A stretch of DNA of 64,000 nt from Caproicibacter sp047777415 (GCA_047777415.1 JBKEEO010000002.1:930001-994000); one strand, 5' to 3'; shown: positions 1-9,181, counted from the first letter of the stretch. Numbers and translations: made by a program. Notes: generated from the letters alone by a model not told the origin.

Positions 1-488
1 TTATGATGACTTTTCCAGGATGCCCAGCAATATTTTATGGAGACGAAATTGGTTTAACAGGAGCAAATGACCCGGATTGCCGCAGAGCCATGCCATGGGA
101 TAAAGACCAACATAACCGGATGCTATTTGATTGGTATCGTCAATTGATTGGTATCCGTAAGAAATACGATACTTTAAACACGGGCAGTTTTCGTACAAAT
201 ATTTGTAATCCCGAAACAGGTATATATGGGTTTATTCGTTCTGTTTCCGATCAGAACATTTACATTGTGTTAAATCCCAGTGAACAGGAACAGGTTGTGA
301 CTGTGCCTCTTTTAGATCAGCAACGTAACTGGTTAGAAATGATAGAGGGGGAAACTGTTGTTGCAGAAAGGATTTCTAACGAAACAGGCTTTTATAATCA
401 AGACATTGAACCGTATAAAAGCCAATTAAAAACTAACATGGCGCCTTATTCTTTAAAAATATTTATAGAAAGTGGTGGAAAGGTATGA
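1..488 (+). CDS. GH13 family alpha-glucanase, C-terminal part (cut by window start)
   Basis: This is the last 162 or so codons of a glycoside hydrolase family 13 enzyme of the neopullulanase/cyclomaltodextrinase kind, which cleaves alpha-1,4-glucans. The visible part has the late catalytic-barrel motif GCPAIFYGDEIGLTGANDP, followed by RRAMPWD, both typical of these amylases, and then a short beta-sandwich C-terminal domain. The reading frame is open to the window edge, so the true start lies upstream. It has no secretion or sorting signal at its C-terminus. Its stop overlaps the start of the next gene as ATGA (485-488), implying translational coupling with the sugar-binding protein. Exact substrate (maltodextrin, pullulan, cyclodextrin) cannot be told from this fragment. 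Confidence 0.85.
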   Translation, partial: MMTFPGCPAIFYGDEIGLTGANDPDCRRAMPWDKDQHNRMLFDWYRQLIGIRKKYDTLNTGSFRTNICNPETGIYGFIRSVSDQNIYIVLNPSEQEQVVTVPLLDQQRNWLEMIEGETVVAERISNETGFYNQDIEPYKSQLKTNMAPYSLKIFIESGGKV

Positions 489-1807
489 AATTTTCAGCAA
501 GTAAAAAAATTCTGGCATTTGTCCTTTCAGCGGCCACAATGTTGACAGCACTGACCGCTTGTTCAGGACAAATACCAGAAAACAGTTCATCTGCCGGAAA
601 TCGGCAAGAAGGAAATGACACATCCCAAAGCAATGCACCAAAAGAAACCATTACACTAAACTTTTGGCATCATTACAGTGCACAATCTCCGGAAAATGAA
701 ACTCTAACGAAAATTTTAATCCCAGAATTCGAAAAAGAAAATCCGGGTTATAAAATTAATGCGACATCTTATGAATGGGCAAAACTCCACGATAAAATTT
801 TAGTAAGTTCCAGTGCCAACACGTTACCGGATGTCGCACGGCTTGACATTGCTTGGGTACCGGAATTTCAAAAGCTTGGTATTCTTGTTCCGCTCAACAA
901 AGAAATGAGCGACTTTGACCAAGTTTCCGGTAGCCTATTGGAAAATGCTATGGGTACCTCTAGAATTGGAGGGGATTATTACGCGCTTGCACTCAATACA
1001 AACACAAAAATTCTGTTTTACAACAAAAAGTTACTGCAGGAAAAAGGAGTGCCTGTTCCAACAACAATGGAGGAATTTGTTGCGGCAGCCAAAAAGCTCT
1101 CCGGGAAAAACGGCAATGGTCAGCAAATATGGGGCTGCACAGAACCTGCACTGTCAGGATGGAATGTACTTCCATACATTTGGAGTATGGGTGGTGACAT
1201 CACCAATGAAGATTATACAAAAGCTTCCGGGTATTTAAATGGGCCCAAGACTGTTCAGGCAATACAGATGCTTGCAGACCTTTATCAATCTGATACTATG
1301 ACCGGTTTCAACAGCGGAGATATTCCCATGACGGATGGATTCGGTACCGGACGCTACGCAATGCTTTTAGAAGGTCCGTGGAAAATTGCGGAGTTAAAAG
1401 GCGCTTATCCGGACTTTTCTTACGGCATGGCAGATGTACCAACCGGAGAAGGCGGCTCTCATTCTGTTTTGGGCGGTGAAGATATCGGGATGTTTTCTTC
1501 CGCTAACAAAGAAGGGGCCTGGAAATTTATGAAGTTTATGACGAGCGAATTCGCCCAAGAAGAAATGGCCAAATGCGGACTTATCCCTGTCAATAAAGCG
1601 GCTTTAGACAGTGAAGTGATTCAAGAAGCTTCTTTTGCTCCGTTTTTAGATGCCATAAAAAATGCTAAAGCCCGTCCTCCAGTAGCAACATGGACCGAAA
1701 TTGACAATCTCCTTACGACCGCTGTAACCGCGATTGTGAAAGAGGGAGCGGATGCACAAAAAACACTGGATACACTTGCAGCGAAAGTGGATGAATTACT
1801 TCAATAG
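485..1807 (+). CDS. Sugar ABC transporter substrate-binding lipoprotein (MalE-like)
   Basis: This 440-residue family 1 extracellular solute-binding protein captures a sugar or oligosaccharide outside the membrane and hands it to the permeases encoded next. A lipoprotein signal peptide is clear: lysines near the N-terminus, a hydrophobic stretch, and the lipobox LTAC with Cys26 as the lipidation site. A Ser/Asn-rich tether follows, then the mature domain starting near ITLNFWHHYS. Length is normal for the family. The gene overlaps the GH13 gene by 4 bases and precedes malF- and malG-type genes, so a maltodextrin-type oligosaccharide is the likely ligand. That specificity is inferred from context only. 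No ATPase gene is present nearby; a shared MsmX-type ATPase elsewhere is usual for such operons. Confidence 0.9.
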   Translation: MKFSASKKILAFVLSAATMLTALTACSGQIPENSSSAGNRQEGNDTSQSNAPKETITLNFWHHYSAQSPENETLTKILIPEFEKENPGYKINATSYEWAKLHDKILVSSSANTLPDVARLDIAWVPEFQKLGILVPLNKEMSDFDQVSGSLLENAMGTSRIGGDYYALALNTNTKILFYNKKLLQEKGVPVPTTMEEFVAAAKKLSGKNGNGQQIWGCTEPALSGWNVLPYIWSMGGDITNEDYTKASGYLNGPKTVQAIQMLADLYQSDTMTGFNSGDIPMTDGFGTGRYAMLLEGPWKIAELKGAYPDFSYGMADVPTGEGGSHSVLGGEDIGMFSSANKEGAWKFMKFMTSEFAQEEMAKCGLIPVNKAALDSEVIQEASFAPFLDAIKNAKARPPVATWTEIDNLLTTAVTAIVKEGADAQKTLDTLAAKVDELLQ

Positions 1808-1880
1808 TATAAATCAATCATAGAGGTTCCGTCAACAGGAAGAATAAAACATGCAAACAATATAGGGAAAGGATGGCACC

Positions 1881-2771
1881 ATGGAGGCAAAATCACTCAA
1901 AAATAAATTGCAGATTTTTTTGCTTTTATTGCCCGGGATTTTTATGTTCGTGGTATTTACCATTTATCCGATTGTAAAACTACTTTACATGAGTTTTGTT
2001 CAAAGTGGTTATGGTTCTGCTGTGCAGAATGTGTTTACTGGCTTTAAAAGTTATCAGATGGTTTTATCCGACGATACATTCTGGGTTTCTTTTGAAAACA
2101 CACTGTTATACACTTTGGTAACGGTACCGGCTCAAATGGCAATTGGTCTCCTGGTTGCCGTCCTAATTAATGAACTTTTGCATCTTCAGGTTGGCTTTCG
2201 GGTGATTTACTATCTTCCCGTTATTACATCTTGGGTTATTGTATCCTTGGTATTCAAATATATCTTCAATACAGAAGGCCTGCTTAACTACTTTCTTTGT
2301 CAGGTGTTTCATCTTACAGGGGGCAACATCGCTTGGCTTGACAGTCGCTGGGGCGGCCTGACCGTCGCAATGTTGTTAGGAATCTGGAAAGGTGTTGGAT
2401 GGAATATGGTTGTTTTCCTTGCAGCACTCCAGAATGTGCCCATAGCCCTTTATGAATCCGCGTCAATAGATGGCTGTGGATCTGTTCAGAAGTTTTTCTA
2501 TATTACGTTGCCCTCTATAAGAAGTACAATTTTGTTTGCCTTAGTGATGCTGACAATCGGAGGATTTAATGTATTTACTTCTATCAAGATGATTACAGAC
2601 GGCAAACCAATGCACCGAACAGAAACCGTTTTGACATGGATGTATTATAAAGCATTTAACGAAGGCAAATTCAGTTATGCTGCCGCTCTTTCCTTTATTG
2701 TTGCAATAGTACTTATCTTTCTTGCAGCCTTGCAGTTCAAGATTATGAAAAGTCAGAATGAAGGGGACTAA
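1881..2771 (+). CDS. Sugar ABC transporter permease (MalF/UgpA-like)
   Basis: This 296-residue integral membrane protein is the first of two permease subunits of a carbohydrate ABC importer. It has about six hydrophobic segments, beginning with a long one at residues 11-35, and the cytoplasmic EAA-type loop near residues 190-215, visible as YESASIDGCGSVQKFFYITL, which docks the ATPase. An AAGGATGG ribosome binding site precedes the ATG. It lies 73 bases after the binding-protein gene and 9 bases before the malG-type gene, consistent with one operon. The gene looks intact. Confidence 0.9.
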   Translation: MEAKSLKNKLQIFLLLLPGIFMFVVFTIYPIVKLLYMSFVQSGYGSAVQNVFTGFKSYQMVLSDDTFWVSFENTLLYTLVTVPAQMAIGLLVAVLINELLHLQVGFRVIYYLPVITSWVIVSLVFKYIFNTEGLLNYFLCQVFHLTGGNIAWLDSRWGGLTVAMLLGIWKGVGWNMVVFLAALQNVPIALYESASIDGCGSVQKFFYITLPSIRSTILFALVMLTIGGFNVFTSIKMITDGKPMHRTETVLTWMYYKAFNEGKFSYAAALSFIVAIVLIFLAALQFKIMKSQNEGD

Positions 2772-2780
2772 TACATACGT

Positions 2781-3023
2781 ATGAAACAGAATAAAGTTAG
2801 TCAAATTTTAATCTACATAGTTTTAACTTTAGGGGGAGCTATCTCGGTGCTGCCTATGATTTACATGATCAGCACGTCTTTAAAACCAAATGGTGCACTT
2901 TATGAATATCCACCTCATTTCTTTCCAAACTTAAATAATATTACAATTGAGAATTATATCTATATTTTTCAGCAGCAAAAATTTTATATCAATTTTATCA
3001 ATAGTGTTGTTGTGTCCCGATAG
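2781..3023 (+). pseudogene. Sugar ABC permease (MalG-like), truncated by insertion element
   Basis: Only the first 80 codons of a MalG-type permease remain; family members are about 275-280 residues. The N-terminal transmembrane segment and the start of the periplasmic loop are normal (SVLPMIYMISTSLKP), and the sequence breaks after NSVVVS, where the family continues into the second membrane segment. The in-frame TAG stop at 3021-3023 is the first triplet of the IS256-family terminal repeat. The remainder of the gene is not found on the other side of the element, where iolD begins. The importer encoded here is therefore probably non-functional unless another MalG substitutes. Confidence 0.85.
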
Positions 3024-4348
3024 AGTACAATAAAGTTCGCAATTTCATAAAGGTATAGAAAAGTCATTGGGACTCCGATAAAATGAATGGTGAGAAAACA
3101 TTCAAAAAAGGAGAGATACCCAATGACTCACAAAAAGAATACCACAGATTTGACAGAATTGCTACTAAAATGTATGGCGCAGCCGGATCCAATGCTGTCG
3201 ATGCTGGAATGGCTGTGTACCCGTCTGATGGAAGCAGAGGTCTCCGGTATTATTGGCGCGGAAAAGAATGCACACAATCCATCCCGCCGTGATTACCGCT
3301 GCGGCTATCGGCCGCGTCGACTGGATACTCGTATGGGGACGATGTATCTGATGGTACCAAAACTCCGAAATCAGGGCTATATCCCGTTTTTCGTAACAGA
3401 ACGCAAGCGCAGTGAAGCAGCGCTGATTCAAGTGGTTCAGGAAGCGTTTGTGCAGGGTGTATCTACGCGAAAGATGGAGAAACTAGCCCGCAGTCTTGGA
3501 ATTGAAAATCTTTCTCGCAGTCAAGTCAGTGAAATGACGAAAGGCCTTAATGAGCAGGTACAGTACTTCCGCAGCCGGCCTCTGACGGGTCGCTATCCTG
3601 TCATTTGGACAGATGCACTGTATGAAAAAATTCGTATGGATGGCCGGGTCGTCAGCATGGCTGTGATGGTAGTTTGCGGCGTCAATGAACAGGGGCATAG
3701 GGATATCCTCGCCGTAGAGCCAATGCTAGATGAATCAAAAGAAAGTTATTCTCAATTGTTTCAAAGTCTTTTAGATCGTGGACTGAAAACACCGCTTCTG
3801 GTGGTTTCAGACGCGAATAAAGGGCTGATTGCAGCCATCCGTGAGAGTTTTCCGGGAGCCTCTTGGCAACGATGCAAAGTCCATTTCATGCGAAATATTT
3901 TAGCTCATGTACCCCAGAAGGAAAAAGAGTCCTTTGCGGCTCAGTTAAAAGAAATTTGGTTGGCACCCTCCGCTGAAATAGCTAGACAGCGCGCGGAGCA
4001 AATATCAGAACAATATGGAAAACGCTTTCCAAAAGCAATCGAATTCCTGGAAGATGGACTGGAAGATTCTCTAGCCTTCTATGCTTTTCCGGAACTTGAT
4101 GCCCGCAAAATTTCTTCAACTAATATGCTGGAACGGCTGAACAAGGAAATCCGCCGCAGAACCAGCGTAGTAGGAATATTCCCTAATCCGGATTCCTATC
4201 TACGTCTGGTAACAACATGTCTCATGGAATATGCGGAAGACTGGTCTGTTTCCAGAGCATACTTAAATCCAAAATCTATTCAGATACTATTAAACGTAGC
4301 CTAATTCATTTTCCGGAGTCCCAAAATTGCGAACTTCCCTTGACACTA
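3021..4348 (+). mobile_element. IS256-family insertion sequence, complete
   Basis: A 1328-bp element carries one transposase gene. The ends form an imperfect 25-bp inverted repeat: left TAGAGTACAATAAAGTTCGC at 3021-3040 (continuing AATTT), right end reading inward TAGTGTCAAGGGAAGTTCGC (4348 down to 4329). An inner shared block GGGACTCCG plus AAATGAAT is seen at 3069-3088 and, inverted, at 4304-4322. The flanks (TGTCCCGA left, GCGTTTAC right) do not match, so there is no target duplication. Both neighbouring genes are cut exactly at the ends, which suggests recombination between copies or an adjacent deletion rather than simple insertion. Confidence 0.85.
3123..4304 (+). CDS. IS256-family (mutator-type) transposase
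   Basis: This 393-residue protein is a DDE transposase of the IS256/MULE family (Transposase_mut). The catalytic triad is visible as Asp164 in VIWTDALYEK, Asp230 in VVSDANKGL, and Glu337 in SSTNMLERLNKEIRRR. The conserved region CKVHFMRNIL precedes the all-alpha insertion between the second Asp and the Glu. I place the start at the ATG at 3123 because AAGGAGAGA lies just upstream; an in-frame start 36 bases earlier has no such site. Length and motifs look complete, so the element may be active. Confidence 0.93.
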   Translation: MTHKKNTTDLTELLLKCMAQPDPMLSMLEWLCTRLMEAEVSGIIGAEKNAHNPSRRDYRCGYRPRRLDTRMGTMYLMVPKLRNQGYIPFFVTERKRSEAALIQVVQEAFVQGVSTRKMEKLARSLGIENLSRSQVSEMTKGLNEQVQYFRSRPLTGRYPVIWTDALYEKIRMDGRVVSMAVMVVCGVNEQGHRDILAVEPMLDESKESYSQLFQSLLDRGLKTPLLVVSDANKGLIAAIRESFPGASWQRCKVHFMRNILAHVPQKEKESFAAQLKEIWLAPSAEIARQRAEQISEQYGKRFPKAIEFLEDGLEDSLAFYAFPELDARKISSTNMLERLNKEIRRRTSVVGIFPNPDSYLRLVTTCLMEYAEDWSVSRAYLNPKSIQILLNVA

Positions 4349-6172
4349 GCGTTTACGGTAAGCTTCTTCAATGGCAGGCTTTTCAGCAACTTCCGCAGTA
4401 CCAACTCTCCAGAAATTTGCATAGCCTTTCGTCATGGTTCCAGGCAGAACCATAATTTCAATCAGCGTGGAAACCGTCTGCTTGCGCGCATCTTCCACTG
4501 CAGCCTTCAATTCTTCAGGATTGTGGACACGGTAAGTTTTTGCACCATAGCCTTCAGCCACTTTACAGAAATCAATGGGCAGATAGTCGCCGGACAATTC
4601 TCCGGTCTGCTCCTCACGATATCTGAATTCGGTGCCGAATGTATCGGAGCCCTGAGAACGCTGTAAATTATGAATGCACTGATGGCCATTGTTATTGAAC
4701 AAAAGAACATTGATTTTTTTCTTTTCCTGCAGGCTGGTAACCAAGTCGGAATGTCCCATGAGGAATCCGCCGTCCCCGATGAACGCATATACTTCACGCT
4801 CCGGCTCTGCGAATTTCACGCCCAAAGCACCGGAAATTTCATATGCCATGCAGGAAAAGCCGTATTCCAAATGATACTGACCCTGACGTTTTACATTCCA
4901 AATGCGCTCTAAGTCAGAAGGCAGACTGCCGGATGCTGCTACAATATTTTCTTCTTCTGTAAGAATCTTGTTCAGCTCCATCAGTGCTCGAGTCTGACTG
5001 AAACCATTTGGCAGCTCGATAGCGCTCAGCTTTGCGCACTCGTCTGCCCACTGTTTTTTGGCCTCACTGATACGGTCACCCCACTGGCTTTGATAGCCGG
5101 AAAGTGCCTTATTCAGTGCTTCCAATGCCGCCCTTGCATCTGCAACAACGGGTACACCATCCAATTTCATGGCATCCATGCGGGAAATGTTGATACCTAC
5201 CATTTTGGCATCGTCATTAAAGCCGTACTTGGAATTGGTAACAAAGTCGTTCAGCTTTGTACCTACCGCAATCACAACATCCGCGTCCTTAGTAATCAAG
5301 TTGGCAGAGAGTGTTCCGCAGATGCCTGCGCAGCCGAGGTACAGCTCATAGTCACAGCTGATTTCGCCCTTGCCCGCCTGAGTTTCACAAACGGGAATAC
5401 CATAGGCAGCACTCAAATCATACAGTGCTTTACCCGCATCGCTGTAACGCACACCACCGCCGGAAAGCAGAACAGGCCGCTTTGCATTTTTTATAAGTTC
5501 GGCAGCACGTTCAATCGCATCGTCGCAAGCAGGAGTTCTGTCTATATACCAAACTCTCTCATCAAAGAATTCAACCGGATAGTCATATGCCTCACCCTGT
5601 ACATCCTGCGGCAAGCAAATAGCAACCGCACCCGTCTTTGCGGGATCTGTCAAGGTACGCATAGCATTGAGCATAGCGGTCATCAGCTGTTCCGGTCTTA
5701 GAATTCTGTCCCAATAACGGCATACCGGCTTGAGTGCGTCGTTGACAGAAACGGTATAATCCGCTTCATTCTCCATCTGCTGGAGTACCGGGTCCGGCTG
5801 ACGGTCCGCATAGATATCACCAGGGAACAAAAGCAGCGGAATGTGGTTGACTGTTGCGGTTCCGGCCGCTGTTACAAGATTTAGAGAACCGGGGCCGATG
5901 GATGCAGTACACGCATAAATTGCACGTCTTCTGTTTTGTTTGGCAAAAGCAGTGCAGACATGAGCAATTTCTTGCTCATTTTTGCCTGCAATAAAGGAGA
6001 TCTCATCTTTATACTGCTCCAGCGCTTGACCGATACCCACCACGTTGCCATGGCCGAATATTCCAGTAACACCGCGAACAAACCGGGTTTTCTCTCCGTC
6101 TACAGAAACGTACTGTTTGGTCAAAAATTTTACCAGAGCCTGCGCCATTGTCAGGCGAACTGTTTTTCTCAT
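4346..6172 (-). CDS. iolD: 3D-(3,5/4)-trihydroxycyclohexane-1,2-dione hydrolase, 3' end cut by IS
   Basis: IolD is a thiamine-diphosphate enzyme that opens the cyclohexanedione ring to 5-deoxy-D-glucuronate in myo-inositol breakdown. The 608-residue product has the N-terminal pyrimidine-binding domain (IFGHGNVVGIGQAL), a central Rossmann domain, and the C-terminal diphosphate-binding motif GDGGFLMGH...NVLLFNNNGHQCIHN. AGGAGG precedes the ATG. The TAG stop at 4346-4348 lies inside the IS256 terminal repeat, and the protein is shorter than typical IolD (about 637-645 residues as I recall), so the extreme C-terminus has probably been replaced. All catalytic parts are present, so activity may be kept. 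It is last in the iolC-J-B-D transcript. Confidence 0.92.
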   Translation of the reverse strand: MRKTVRLTMAQALVKFLTKQYVSVDGEKTRFVRGVTGIFGHGNVVGIGQALEQYKDEISFIAGKNEQEIAHVCTAFAKQNRRRAIYACTASIGPGSLNLVTAAGTATVNHIPLLLFPGDIYADRQPDPVLQQMENEADYTVSVNDALKPVCRYWDRILRPEQLMTAMLNAMRTLTDPAKTGAVAICLPQDVQGEAYDYPVEFFDERVWYIDRTPACDDAIERAAELIKNAKRPVLLSGGGVRYSDAGKALYDLSAAYGIPVCETQAGKGEISCDYELYLGCAGICGTLSANLITKDADVVIAVGTKLNDFVTNSKYGFNDDAKMVGINISRMDAMKLDGVPVVADARAALEALNKALSGYQSQWGDRISEAKKQWADECAKLSAIELPNGFSQTRALMELNKILTEEENIVAASGSLPSDLERIWNVKRQGQYHLEYGFSCMAYEISGALGVKFAEPEREVYAFIGDGGFLMGHSDLVTSLQEKKKINVLLFNNNGHQCIHNLQRSQGSDTFGTEFRYREEQTGELSGDYLPIDFCKVAEGYGAKTYRVHNPEELKAAVEDARKQTVSTLIEIMVLPGTMTKGYANFWRVGTAEVAEKPAIEEAYRKR

Positions 6173-6199
6173 CTGTTTTTCCTCCTGAATTTCCGATCT

Positions 6200-7003
6200 T
6201 TAAATATCAGGCCAATATTTTGCACCGGGTTTTTCTACCCACAAATGCTGCTCTTCAAAATCAGGCTTGATATAAGGATTGCCGTCCAAGTGCCGAATCA
6301 CCCAAATGTAATACATAGCATAGCCGGGTGCTGCAACCTGCGGGTGAACCAGTTCGGGCTGGATTTTCACTGTGTCATTGTGCTCCAGCAGTACAGCATC
6401 GTCGCCCAGTTTCAGAAGGCCAAACCCATTCTTTGGATAGAATTTGTAGAAATAAATCTCCGGCTGCTTATGGGAGTGAGACGGGAATCCGGACCATTTG
6501 CCGGGGAAATGGACATCTTCGCCCAACATTAAGTTGGATTCGGGAGACAATCTAATATCCTGAGCCGTTCTTACTGTTCTGGTACCAGCCTCGTTCATGA
6601 ACCCTTTGCCGCGCGTTTCGATGACAATTTTATCTCCGCAGCGCACCGCCGGCTCAAATTCCTTTTCGTTTTCCGTTCTCATGACAGCAATTTCGCTGTC
6701 CTCTGCCAAACCTTTTACTGAAAGCTGTACGCCCTTTGGTACATTGATGCACCAAATGCTTTCATTCAAATAAGAGCCTCTTTCAGCCACTACTTTCTTG
6801 CCGTCATATTCGACCTCAACCTTACCGTAAATCAGCAGGTAAACGCGCTCCAACTCAGGGCGGTCATCCGTGTAAGTCATTCCATTATTCAATTTCAGAA
6901 TGCCGAAATCCATCATCATTTCTTGATGTTTTTCGTGTAGATCCGTAATGGAGTTATAGCCAAAGGCAAACTCCTCTGTCGCGTGCAGTCTGTTGCTGTT
7001 CAA
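6200..7003 (-). CDS. iolB: 5-deoxy-glucuronate isomerase
   Basis: IolB isomerises 5-deoxy-D-glucuronate to 2-deoxy-5-keto-D-gluconate. The 267-residue protein is a bicupin; the metal-site region SHSHKQPEIYFYKFYPKNGF is a family signature, and EHNDTVKIQPELVHPQVAAPGYAMYY closes the second cupin. The likely start is a TTG with AGGAG nine bases upstream; no in-frame ATG fits better. It sits 28 bases upstream of iolD and 24 bases after iolJ, in the same operon. Confidence 0.93.
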   Translation of the reverse strand: MNSNRLHATEEFAFGYNSITDLHEKHQEMMMDFGILKLNNGMTYTDDRPELERVYLLIYGKVEVEYDGKKVVAERGSYLNESIWCINVPKGVQLSVKGLAEDSEIAVMRTENEKEFEPAVRCGDKIVIETRGKGFMNEAGTRTVRTAQDIRLSPESNLMLGEDVHFPGKWSGFPSHSHKQPEIYFYKFYPKNGFGLLKLGDDAVLLEHNDTVKIQPELVHPQVAAPGYAMYYIWVIRHLDGNPYIKPDFEEQHLWVEKPGAKYWPDI

Positions 7004-7026
7004 AGATAAACACTCCTTTTTTCTTA

Positions 7027-7848
7027 TTACTGCAGACTTTGTATAATTTGGTATGCAGCTTCTTCTACATTTTCAATCGCATGCTTCATCAATTTTTGTC
7101 TGTCAAACTCATCGGGATTCGCTTCCATATCACGTCTCATGGTGTCACCGAATATTTTTCTCAGTGATGTTCCAAGGTTCATTTTCCCGATGTGTTCCAA
7201 TTTCAGTTTTTGCATATCTTCATCATAAATGCCAGAAGCCCCGTGGATAACAAGCGGTAAACTGCATTGTTCCTGTATTTCTTTGAGCACTTCGAATCGG
7301 ATGGGAACTTTACGGTTTGCCAATCTATGTACATTACCCACAGATACGGCCAACCAATCCAATTCTGTCTGTTCTTGCATCTTTCTGGCTTCTTCCGGAG
7401 AAGTCAACTGGATGTCTATTTTGCCCATATCACTGTAGGGCACATTTCCCAATTCGCCTTCCACGAAAATATTCTTTTGATGTGCCTCCCGCGCAATTTC
7501 TGCCGTGATACGCACATTTTCTTCAAAAGGCATTTTCGAACCGTCAAACATAACAGAAGTAAAGCCGCTTGCAATTGCTCTTTTCACATGTGCCGGATCA
7601 CTGCAATGGTCCATATGGACCCCAACGGGAACCTTGGCCTGCTTCGCCATAGAGTTCAATAGCGCACCCCAGTGTTCAATCGCCAATGCCGCTCTTGCGT
7701 CTCTGTTCACCATGAGGATCACCGGTACATTGGCTCTTTCTGCAGCTCTTATGACCGCGCCGGCGTCCTCGTGCCCAAAGATATTAAAGCCTGGAACGAT
7801 TTTCTTGGAATAAGCTGCTTCCTTTACATAGTTGTTATCCCATTTCAT
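7027..7848 (-). CDS. iolJ: 6-phospho-5-dehydro-2-deoxy-D-gluconate aldolase (class II aldolase family)
   Basis: This 273-residue protein belongs to the class II fructose-bisphosphate aldolase family. Zinc-binding features are visible: HMDHCSDP near residues 80-87, the EGELG motif, and HGASGI. Sequence alone cannot separate fructose-bisphosphate aldolase from IolJ. Position between iolC and iolB makes the IolJ reaction (cleavage of 2-deoxy-5-keto-gluconate 6-phosphate to dihydroxyacetone phosphate and malonate semialdehyde) much more likely. The start ATG has GGAGATG upstream and overlaps the iolC stop as ATGA, implying coupled translation. Confidence 0.88.
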   Translation of the reverse strand: MKWDNNYVKEAAYSKKIVPGFNIFGHEDAGAVIRAAERANVPVILMVNRDARAALAIEHWGALLNSMAKQAKVPVGVHMDHCSDPAHVKRAIASGFTSVMFDGSKMPFEENVRITAEIAREAHQKNIFVEGELGNVPYSDMGKIDIQLTSPEEARKMQEQTELDWLAVSVGNVHRLANRKVPIRFEVLKEIQEQCSLPLVIHGASGIYDEDMQKLKLEHIGKMNLGTSLRKIFGDTMRRDMEANPDEFDRQKLMKHAIENVEEAAYQIIQSLQ

Positions 7849-8867
7849 CTTGTCATCTCCTGCTGATGCTTTCTCCTAAGTTCCTCTGCCGTTTGATAAT
7901 CCGGCATTGCTGGAGCGCAGTTGAGTTTCATTAATACTATTGCGGCACATGCAGTACCAAGCTGCATTGCATACAGAACATCTTCTTTTTTCAAAATGCC
8001 GTACATGAAACCTGCTGCATAAGCATCTCCCGAGCCAAACGTTTTAACAATTTCAGCCGGGACAATTCCACATTTGATCACCGTGCCATCCGGCAAATAG
8101 GTGGTGGACCCTTTGGGACCATCTTTTACGACAACCAATTTTGCTCCTTTTTCGAGGAAGCACTTTGCGCTCCGAGCGTTGTCTTTATTGTCGGGCATGG
8201 TTGTATGCTCTACGACATCAAATTCTTCTCTGTTCCCGATGATAATATCCGTCATGCCGCAAATCTTTTGGTAACACTCAGATGCCTCATCTAAGTCTTT
8301 CCATCCAAACGGTCTGTAATCAATGTCCAAAACAATCTGTGTGTTGTGTTTCTTGGCATATTCCATTACTTGGAACATTGCGCTTCTGGACGGCTCTGTT
8401 GAAAAAGCTGTACCTGACAGAAGCACGTACTTTGCTTTCGCAATCACATCTTCGTTAATTTCTTCCGGAGTAATCAACAGATCTGCCGTATTTTCCCGAT
8501 AAAGATAGGTTCCGTGATGGAAGGTATTTTTATCCTCTGCGGAATATGTTCCGCTGCTAGCTGCACTTAGAATTTCAGTAACCGCAAGGCAATTCCTTGC
8601 GCCGGTTCTATCAATGCAAACACCGGAAATATCAATTCCCTGTCTCTTGAATTCATTCAGGATATATTCGCCCATGCCGTCACCGGAAACTTTTCCAATG
8701 AAAGCACATTTCAGACCTAATCTTGCCGCCCCCTGCACAATATTTGCCGGGGAACCGCCAATCGATTTTTCAAATGAAGGCGTATCCGCAAAGGAAGCAT
8801 TCGGAACTGTTGTATTAAAGTCAATCCCTGCTCGCCCTACTGTTACAAGGTCTAGCGTTTTCTCCAT
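7845..8867 (-). CDS. iolC: 5-dehydro-2-deoxygluconokinase (PfkB family)
   Basis: IolC phosphorylates 2-deoxy-5-keto-D-gluconate. This 340-residue PfkB-type sugar kinase has the N-terminal signature GRAGIDFN and SIGGSPANIVQGAARLG, and the C-terminal anion-hole motif FGSGDAYAAGF with the catalytic Asp. I choose the ATG at 8867, with AAGGAAG seven bases upstream; a GTG two codons earlier is possible. It is the first gene of the operon, immediately downstream of a good sigma-A promoter bracketed by GAAAC repeats. With iolJ, iolB and iolD it covers four steps; iolG and iolE, needed for the first two, are not in the window. Confidence 0.92.
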   Translation of the reverse strand: MEKTLDLVTVGRAGIDFNTTVPNASFADTPSFEKSIGGSPANIVQGAARLGLKCAFIGKVSGDGMGEYILNEFKRQGIDISGVCIDRTGARNCLAVTEILSAASSGTYSAEDKNTFHHGTYLYRENTADLLITPEEINEDVIAKAKYVLLSGTAFSTEPSRSAMFQVMEYAKKHNTQIVLDIDYRPFGWKDLDEASECYQKICGMTDIIIGNREEFDVVEHTTMPDNKDNARSAKCFLEKGAKLVVVKDGPKGSTTYLPDGTVIKCGIVPAEIVKTFGSGDAYAAGFMYGILKKEDVLYAMQLGTACAAIVLMKLNCAPAMPDYQTAEELRRKHQQEMTR

Positions 8868-8884
8868 TTCCACACTTCCTTTTT

Positions 8885-8977
8885 GTTTCGTTGTAGTTTC
8901 GTTTATGTTTCAGTTTGTTTTCCTTGCTTCTTCATAATATCCTTATTTTTTATGCTTTTCAAGTTTCACTTTGTTTC
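8885..8977 (-). promoter_or_regulatory. Phased GAAAC repeats, candidate operators of the DeoR-type regulator
   Basis: On the minus strand GAAAC occurs at 8885-8889, 8896-8900 and 8907-8911, spaced exactly 11 bases apart, and again at 8963-8967 and 8973-8977, 10 bases apart and touching the -35 box. Helically phased direct repeats are how the B. subtilis inositol repressor IolR (also DeoR family) binds its targets. Further copies lie in front of the regulator gene at 9232-9236 (inverted) and 9253-9262 (two tandem). Assignment to the adjacent regulator is inference. Confidence 0.6.
8934..8962 (-). promoter_or_regulatory. Promoter of the iol operon
   Basis: Reading the minus strand, a TTGAAA -35 box (8957-8962) and a TATTAT -10 box (8934-8939) are separated by 17 bases. 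It is the best promoter match upstream of iolC, giving a leader of about 60 bases. Repeats described separately lie on both sides. Confidence 0.7.
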
Positions 8978-9181
8978 GTTTGTATAATTTTACGTTTACC
9001 ACAACTGAATCGGTATTGATTAGTTTAAATTGCACAATTAGTCTTACATTTATTTCTTTTTATTCTTCCTAATATTACGAATTCGAAAAAAATGAAACGA
9101 ATTAAAACTGATTAATCATTCAAATACGGTCATTGTTTTACGTTTTATATTCTTTTAAATCGAAATATTATAGCTTTCATG

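Noticed and set aside
5090..5701. 203-codon plus-strand ORF opposite iolD
   Set aside because: It is a shadow of iolD, with no binding site and no recognisable domain.
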